Source: Candidatus Poribacteria bacterium (GTDB taxonomy: Bacteria; Poribacteria; WGA-4E; WGA-3G). From it: a stretch of DNA of 6,089 bases. The stretch is from the NCBI GenBank assembly GCA_028824575.1, contig JAPPDN010000646.1:1-6089 (forward strand), given 5' to 3'. The translations under genes were made by a program, and so were the position numbers. This document shows, in pieces, positions 5,355 through 6,089 of the stretch (position 1 is the first letter of the stretch; each line of letters begins with the position of its first letter). Below the pieces are notes generated by a model. It searched no databases and was not told the origin of the DNA. It worked only from the letters and a program-made list of their open reading frames with translations.

Positions 5355-5699
5355 GATATAATCGAAGTTCAGCCACAGACTTTTTGAATAACGATAGAAG
5401 AAAATAGGGAAAACCGCAGAAAAGAGTGCCCAGACCCCAAAATTGACAAAGAAAGGGATAGCAGTGAAGGTTTCAAGGAGGAAATAACTCGGAAAAGCAA
5501 TGAGGACGGTCGCCCCATAGTTGAGGTACATTGCACCAATAAAATAGCCGGATTCCCGTTCAAACTTTAAATCACAGGCTGGGCAATGGGTAAACATTTT
5601 GAAATAGGTTTGAAACAGAGCCCCGTTCCCACACCGCGGGCATTTGAGCCGAAAACCGCGTCGCAGGATCCTACTGAGGACTCCAAGGGTTAACTTCAT
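5343..5699 (-). CDS. DUF983 family membrane protein with zinc ribbon
   Basis: The 118 residues match the DUF983 family, whose function is not established. The N-terminal cytosolic part has two CxxC pairs, Cys20/Cys23 (CPRCGNGALF) and Cys39/Cys42 (HCPACDLKF), a likely zinc ribbon. The family ESGYFIGAMYLNYGA segment (49-63) leads into two predicted membrane helices, about 55-77 and 81-102, and a short C-terminal tail. The frame is open upstream to 5810, but that part overlaps the sugar transferase in another frame and has no family match. The ATG at 5699, where the family similarity begins, is chosen. Its start is four bases after the sugar transferase stop, with no clear Shine-Dalgarno, so translation is probably coupled to the upstream gene. 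A link with surface-glycan export or assembly is only a contextual guess. Confidence 0.85.
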   Translation of the reverse strand: MKLTLGVLSRILRRGFRLKCPRCGNGALFQTYFKMFTHCPACDLKFERESGYFIGAMYLNYGATVLIAFPSYFLLETFTAIPFFVNFGVWALFSAVFPIFFYRYSKSLWLNFDYIFSS

Positions 5700-5703
5700 T
5701 GCG

Positions 5704-6089
5704 TTAGTAGGTGTTACTATCCCAAAAAACCTTGAAGGTGCGGATGAGTATCTTGAAATCGTTCCAGAAAGATAGATTTTCAATGTACTCGAGATCAACA
5801 GAAATGCCATCTCGGATTGTGCCTCGTCGGTGAGGACTGAGCTGCCAGAGTCCGGTCATTCCCGGACGAACGAGGTGGCGTTGATTTTCCCACGGTTCAT
5901 AATGTTTAGCGAGGAAAGGCATCTCTGGTCGCGGGCCTACGAGGCTCATTTCACCCTTCAGGACATTAAAAAGCTGCGGTAACTCGTCTAAACTCGTTTT
6001 ACGGAGCCATTTGCCGATCGGTGTAATGCGTTCATCATCCGTCGCATCCGGTTTCTCTGAATAGGACGGTGTATCAACATGGAGACTCC
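5704..6089 (-). CDS. Bacterial sugar transferase (polyprenyl-phosphate sugar-1-phosphate transferase), 5' part outside window
   Basis: The last 127 residues are present, with codons running from 6087 to the TAA at 5706-5704; the 5' end lies beyond the window. The family signature is clear: DERITPIGKWLRKTSLDEL, then PQLFNVLKGEMSLVGPRPE, VRPGMTGLWQLSP, VDLEYIENLSFWNDFKIL and a terminal tyrosine. This is the conserved catalytic domain of the WcaJ/WbaP-type phosphoglycosyltransferase family (PF02397). These enzymes attach a sugar-1-phosphate to undecaprenyl phosphate on the cytosolic face of the inner membrane and start synthesis of exopolysaccharide, capsule or O-antigen units. The Asp-Glu pair needed for catalysis in this family appears to be the DE in SLDELPQ. 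Which sugar is used cannot be told. The DUF983 gene follows after four bases, forming a leftward operon. Confidence 0.93.
   Translation of the reverse strand, partial: SLHVDTPSYSEKPDATDDERITPIGKWLRKTSLDELPQLFNVLKGEMSLVGPRPEMPFLAKHYEPWENQRHLVRPGMTGLWQLSPHRRGTIRDGISVDLEYIENLSFWNDFKILIRTFKVFWDSNTY

Noticed and set aside
5700..5810. Upstream extension of the DUF983 frame to an ATG at 5810
   Set aside because: This part overlaps the end of the sugar transferase in another frame and shows no family similarity; DUF983 similarity begins at the ATG at 5699.
1..6089. CRISPR array, insertion sequence, tRNA or rRNA gene
   Set aside because: No regularly spaced direct repeats, transposase-like frame, terminal inverted repeats or cloverleaf-type sequence were seen on either strand.

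Overview
The window looks like chromosomal DNA from a Gram-negative (diderm) bacterium with moderate GC. It carries lipid A (Raetz pathway) genes, a TonB-type energy transducer and a polyprenyl-phosphate sugar transferase, all of which imply an outer membrane and surface glycans. The fused LpxC-FabZ protein is typical of Bacteroidota/Chlorobiota-type lineages and some uncultivated phyla. Together with LpxI and a selenocysteine-encoding gene, it makes me lean towards an uncultivated lineage such as Candidatus Poribacteria. That placement is a guess from gene style, not a demonstrated assignment.

Layout. Bases 1-2859 (+) form a lipid A cluster: the 3' part of an lpxC-fabZ fusion, then lpxA, then lpxI, with gaps of 55 and 80 bases. 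Bases 2860-3003 hold the 3' end of this cluster and the terminator of a convergent gene. Bases 3004-3234 (-) hold a small gene that conventional gene calling would miss because codon 11 is an in-frame TGA. It encodes a SelW-like Rdx-family selenoprotein with a CxxU motif. It has a strong Shine-Dalgarno, a sigma70-like promoter, a candidate bacterial SECIS hairpin just after the TGA and a textbook intrinsic terminator. Bases 3235-3481 are a divergent control region that also carries a perfect sigma54 (-24/-12) match facing the next gene. Bases 3482-4285 (+) encode a TonB-like protein. Bases 4286-4476 carry a sigma70-type promoter and a leader hairpin ahead of an SDR oxidoreductase (4477-5229, +), which ends without the usual C-terminal VDGG tail. 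Bases 5230-5342 hold a terminator hairpin. Bases 5343-6089 (-) hold a DUF983 membrane zinc-ribbon protein directly downstream of the C-terminal part of a bacterial sugar transferase, which runs off the right edge.

How the genes work together. LpxA, LpxC and LpxI supply steps 1, 2 and 4 of lipid A synthesis, and the FabZ half links this to beta-hydroxyacyl-ACP metabolism, the acyl source for LpxA. The sugar transferase starts a surface-glycan lipid-linked intermediate. TonB couples inner-membrane energy to outer-membrane transport. The selenoprotein and the SDR look like separate single-gene units. A diverged sequence of about 45 bases begins exactly at the stop codons of both lpxI and the SDR gene, suggesting a small dispersed intergenic element.

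The most notable observations are the TGA-containing selW-like gene with its SECIS, the perfect sigma54 promoter in front of tonB, and the repeated post-stop element.
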